From Burkholderia sp. PAMC 26561 (GTDB lineage Bacteria; Pseudomonadota; Gammaproteobacteria; Burkholderiales; Burkholderiaceae), in NCBI RefSeq assembly GCF_001557535.2, contig NZ_CP014308.1:186001-250000 (forward strand): a stretch of 64,000 nucleotides of DNA. The letters are read 5' to 3'. Numbering within the stretch: the stretch's first letter is position 1; each line of letters starts with the position of its first letter. The notes beneath the pieces were generated by a model. It did not search any database, was not told the DNA's origin, and was given only the letters and a program-made list of their open reading frames with translations. This document shows positions 62,767 through 64,000 of this stretch, one piece after another. The position numbers and the translations under genes were made by a program.

Positions 62767-63804
62767 GGTGCAACGATTTAAGCATCTTTTGGCCCTTTAG
62801 CACATGGCCGTTTCGCCTCCGTTAGGCGCTTAAGCGATTGCCACAAAATAAAACAGCACACGAACGTCGGTGCCGCATCGTGGCCTGCGCTGTGCGCAAG
62901 GGGCGCGTCAGGCATGTCCCACAGCGCCGAAGTTTACGGCGTTGAGAGTCGGAAACCGGATCTGGCCAAATACGAGGGAGTTGTTCCAATAGCGGCGATT
63001 CCGGGAATTAGCACGTTCCACTATCCAGGCTGGGTAGCGCGGTAAACACATTCCCGAGTACATGTCATCAGACGTTAGAACGCGCCTCCGGCGATGCGAA
63101 TGCGCCATGATGTACGTTCGGCAGGTAGCGGCGGAAGAGTCCCCCGTCGAGCGTGATGACATGCACCAATCTCGGTAATAGGAATTCGGTATGTTTTCGA
63201 GCATCACTTTCTAATGTGTTGGTGACAAAAAAGACGCTGCTTTATCCAATCTTTTGGACCACATGCCAGGATGCCAAGCTCCAATGACCAACCCCCGAAA
63301 ACGCTCGCAATCGATGCCGCCGGAATATCCGCACTGACCGCTCGACGCCAAATAGGATGCAACGACGAATGCCACGGTAATAACGATTGCAGACTTTTGC
63401 ACTCTCGCTCCATCGCCGACAGTAACGTCCCCAGCATATCTTTCGAGTGATCGATTTTTTTTCGTATGATTAATTAGTTTGTTATGTTAATTTTCGCCAG
63501 CATCCTTGTGGGCTGATGATTGTGGCATTGAACGAAGCAAACGAAAAGCCTCGACTACAGGCGAGGATATCTGGTGAACACCGCCGGCATGCATGCCAAA
63601 CCGGTCAACAACGAAATGACCACGGCGTTGTTCATCTCCTAACCATACAACCTACTGTAGGCATAAATTGGTAAGAAAAAGCAGAACCGAGGCAGCGATT
63701 TTCACGGCGCGAGAGCGCTGAACTTTTCTCTTATCAACTTGGACGAACATTACGGTAACTTAGTTGTCGGATCAAAAAATTTACTAACCAAGGAAATAGA
63801 TAGT
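62767..63804. other. Gene-poor stretch of 1 kb before the last gene
   Basis: No supported gene. A 63-codon minus-strand frame (63211-63402) starts MQKSAIVITVAFVVASYLAS, which looks like a signal peptide, but no family or good ribosome-binding site is seen. A second minus frame (62908-63207) has no motif. The last 300 bp are AT-rich and should carry the promoter of the gene at 63805. Confidence 0.4.
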
Positions 63805-64000
63805 ATGGCATTCGTGATTCGCAAGGACACCGGCAAGAAATTGGGCAGACGACTAACCGGGATATTCCAAAGCATAGCCGCTGTGTTCGCAGTGACTATC
63901 GCTGTTTTGCCGTTTTCCGCGCAAGCGCAAAGTGGGACGGGCGACATCGTCGGAAAAGTTACGGTAGGTTATCAGGGATGGTTTTCGGCTGGAGAGGGAA
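63805..64000 (+). CDS. Secreted GH99-like glycoside hydrolase, 5' part (cut by window end)
   Basis: First 65 codons of an exported protein. The N-terminal region is charged (RKDTGKKLGRRL) followed by a hydrophobic core and a cleavage-like SAQAQ. The mature start GKVTVGYQGWFSAGEG carries the GYQGWF motif that opens GH99/GH71-like domains of bacterial endo-mannosidase relatives. AAGGA at about 63790-63794 supports the ATG. The catalytic part lies beyond the window, so the call is provisional. Confidence 0.6.
   Translation, partial: MAFVIRKDTGKKLGRRLTGIFQSIAAVFAVTIAVLPFSAQAQSGTGDIVGKVTVGYQGWFSAGEG

Noticed and set aside
1..64000. CRISPR array or rRNA operon
   Set aside because: No regularly spaced repeats and no rRNA-like sequence were seen anywhere in the window.

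Overview
The window looks like a chromosomal or megaplasmid segment of a Burkholderia-group betaproteobacterium (Paraburkholderia/Caballeronia/Burkholderia sensu lato). The grounds are a Burkholderia-type trimeric porin, the hopanoid side-chain genes hpnI/J/K/L, two small DUF4148 secreted proteins, a CusRS/IrlRS-like heavy-metal two-component pair, NodT-type RND efflux, and GC-rich coding sequence. Genus and replicon cannot be fixed by reading alone.

Layout. 0-3.9 kb: a three-subunit molybdenum hydroxylase operon (2Fe-2S, FAD, Mo subunits). 3.9-4.6 kb: a dead pRiA4b ORF-3-like gene split by a 339-bp IS630-derived element. 4.7-13 kb: a porin and, on the minus strand, a catabolic operon (CitE-like lyase, CaiB-like CoA-transferase, TRAP transporter, lactonase-like amidohydrolase, SDR) read away from a divergent LysR gene. 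13-17.2 kb: a second LysR gene, a zinc-free MDR oxidoreductase and a DsbG-like protein. 17.2-20.2 kb: insertion-sequence debris (IS110, IS3, repeated ends). 20.3-24.2 kb: a polyamine-type ABC importer whose ATPase gene carries two frameshifts. 24.3-26.2 kb: more debris, namely an IS6 relic, a group II intron lacking its protein gene, and an IS5-type relic.

26.3-34 kb holds an AsmA/DUF748-like gene and then one minus-strand gene train: larC, larE, larB, an exported aldo/keto reductase, a nickel permease and a sorbosone-dehydrogenase-like lipoprotein. LarB/E/C make the nickel-pincer nucleotide cofactor, yet no LarA-type enzyme is present. 34.5-40.4 kb: hopanoid head-group genes hpnJ, hpnI, hpnL (plus), hpnK and a second HpnI-like glycosyltransferase (minus). 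40.6-45.3 kb: cytochrome b561, a frameshifted ferritin/VIT1 fusion (MbfA-like), and a small unknown gene coupled to a two-component system.

45.3-59.7 kb: an RND efflux operon divergent from a heavy-metal two-component pair that is bracketed by two DUF4148 genes, a secreted beta-propeller-like protein and a secreted phosphatase-family protein. A decayed copy of that phosphatase lies 12 kb away behind the efflux operon. 59.7-64 kb is gene-poor: a carboxymuconolactone-decarboxylase-like gene with two nonsense codons, a membrane protein, a LysR regulator, and the start of a GH99-like secreted protein cut by the window edge.

The most interesting unit is the nickel-pincer operon without LarA. A second theme is gene decay: several genes have single lesions in otherwise well-conserved frames, which could be real pseudogenes or assembly errors.
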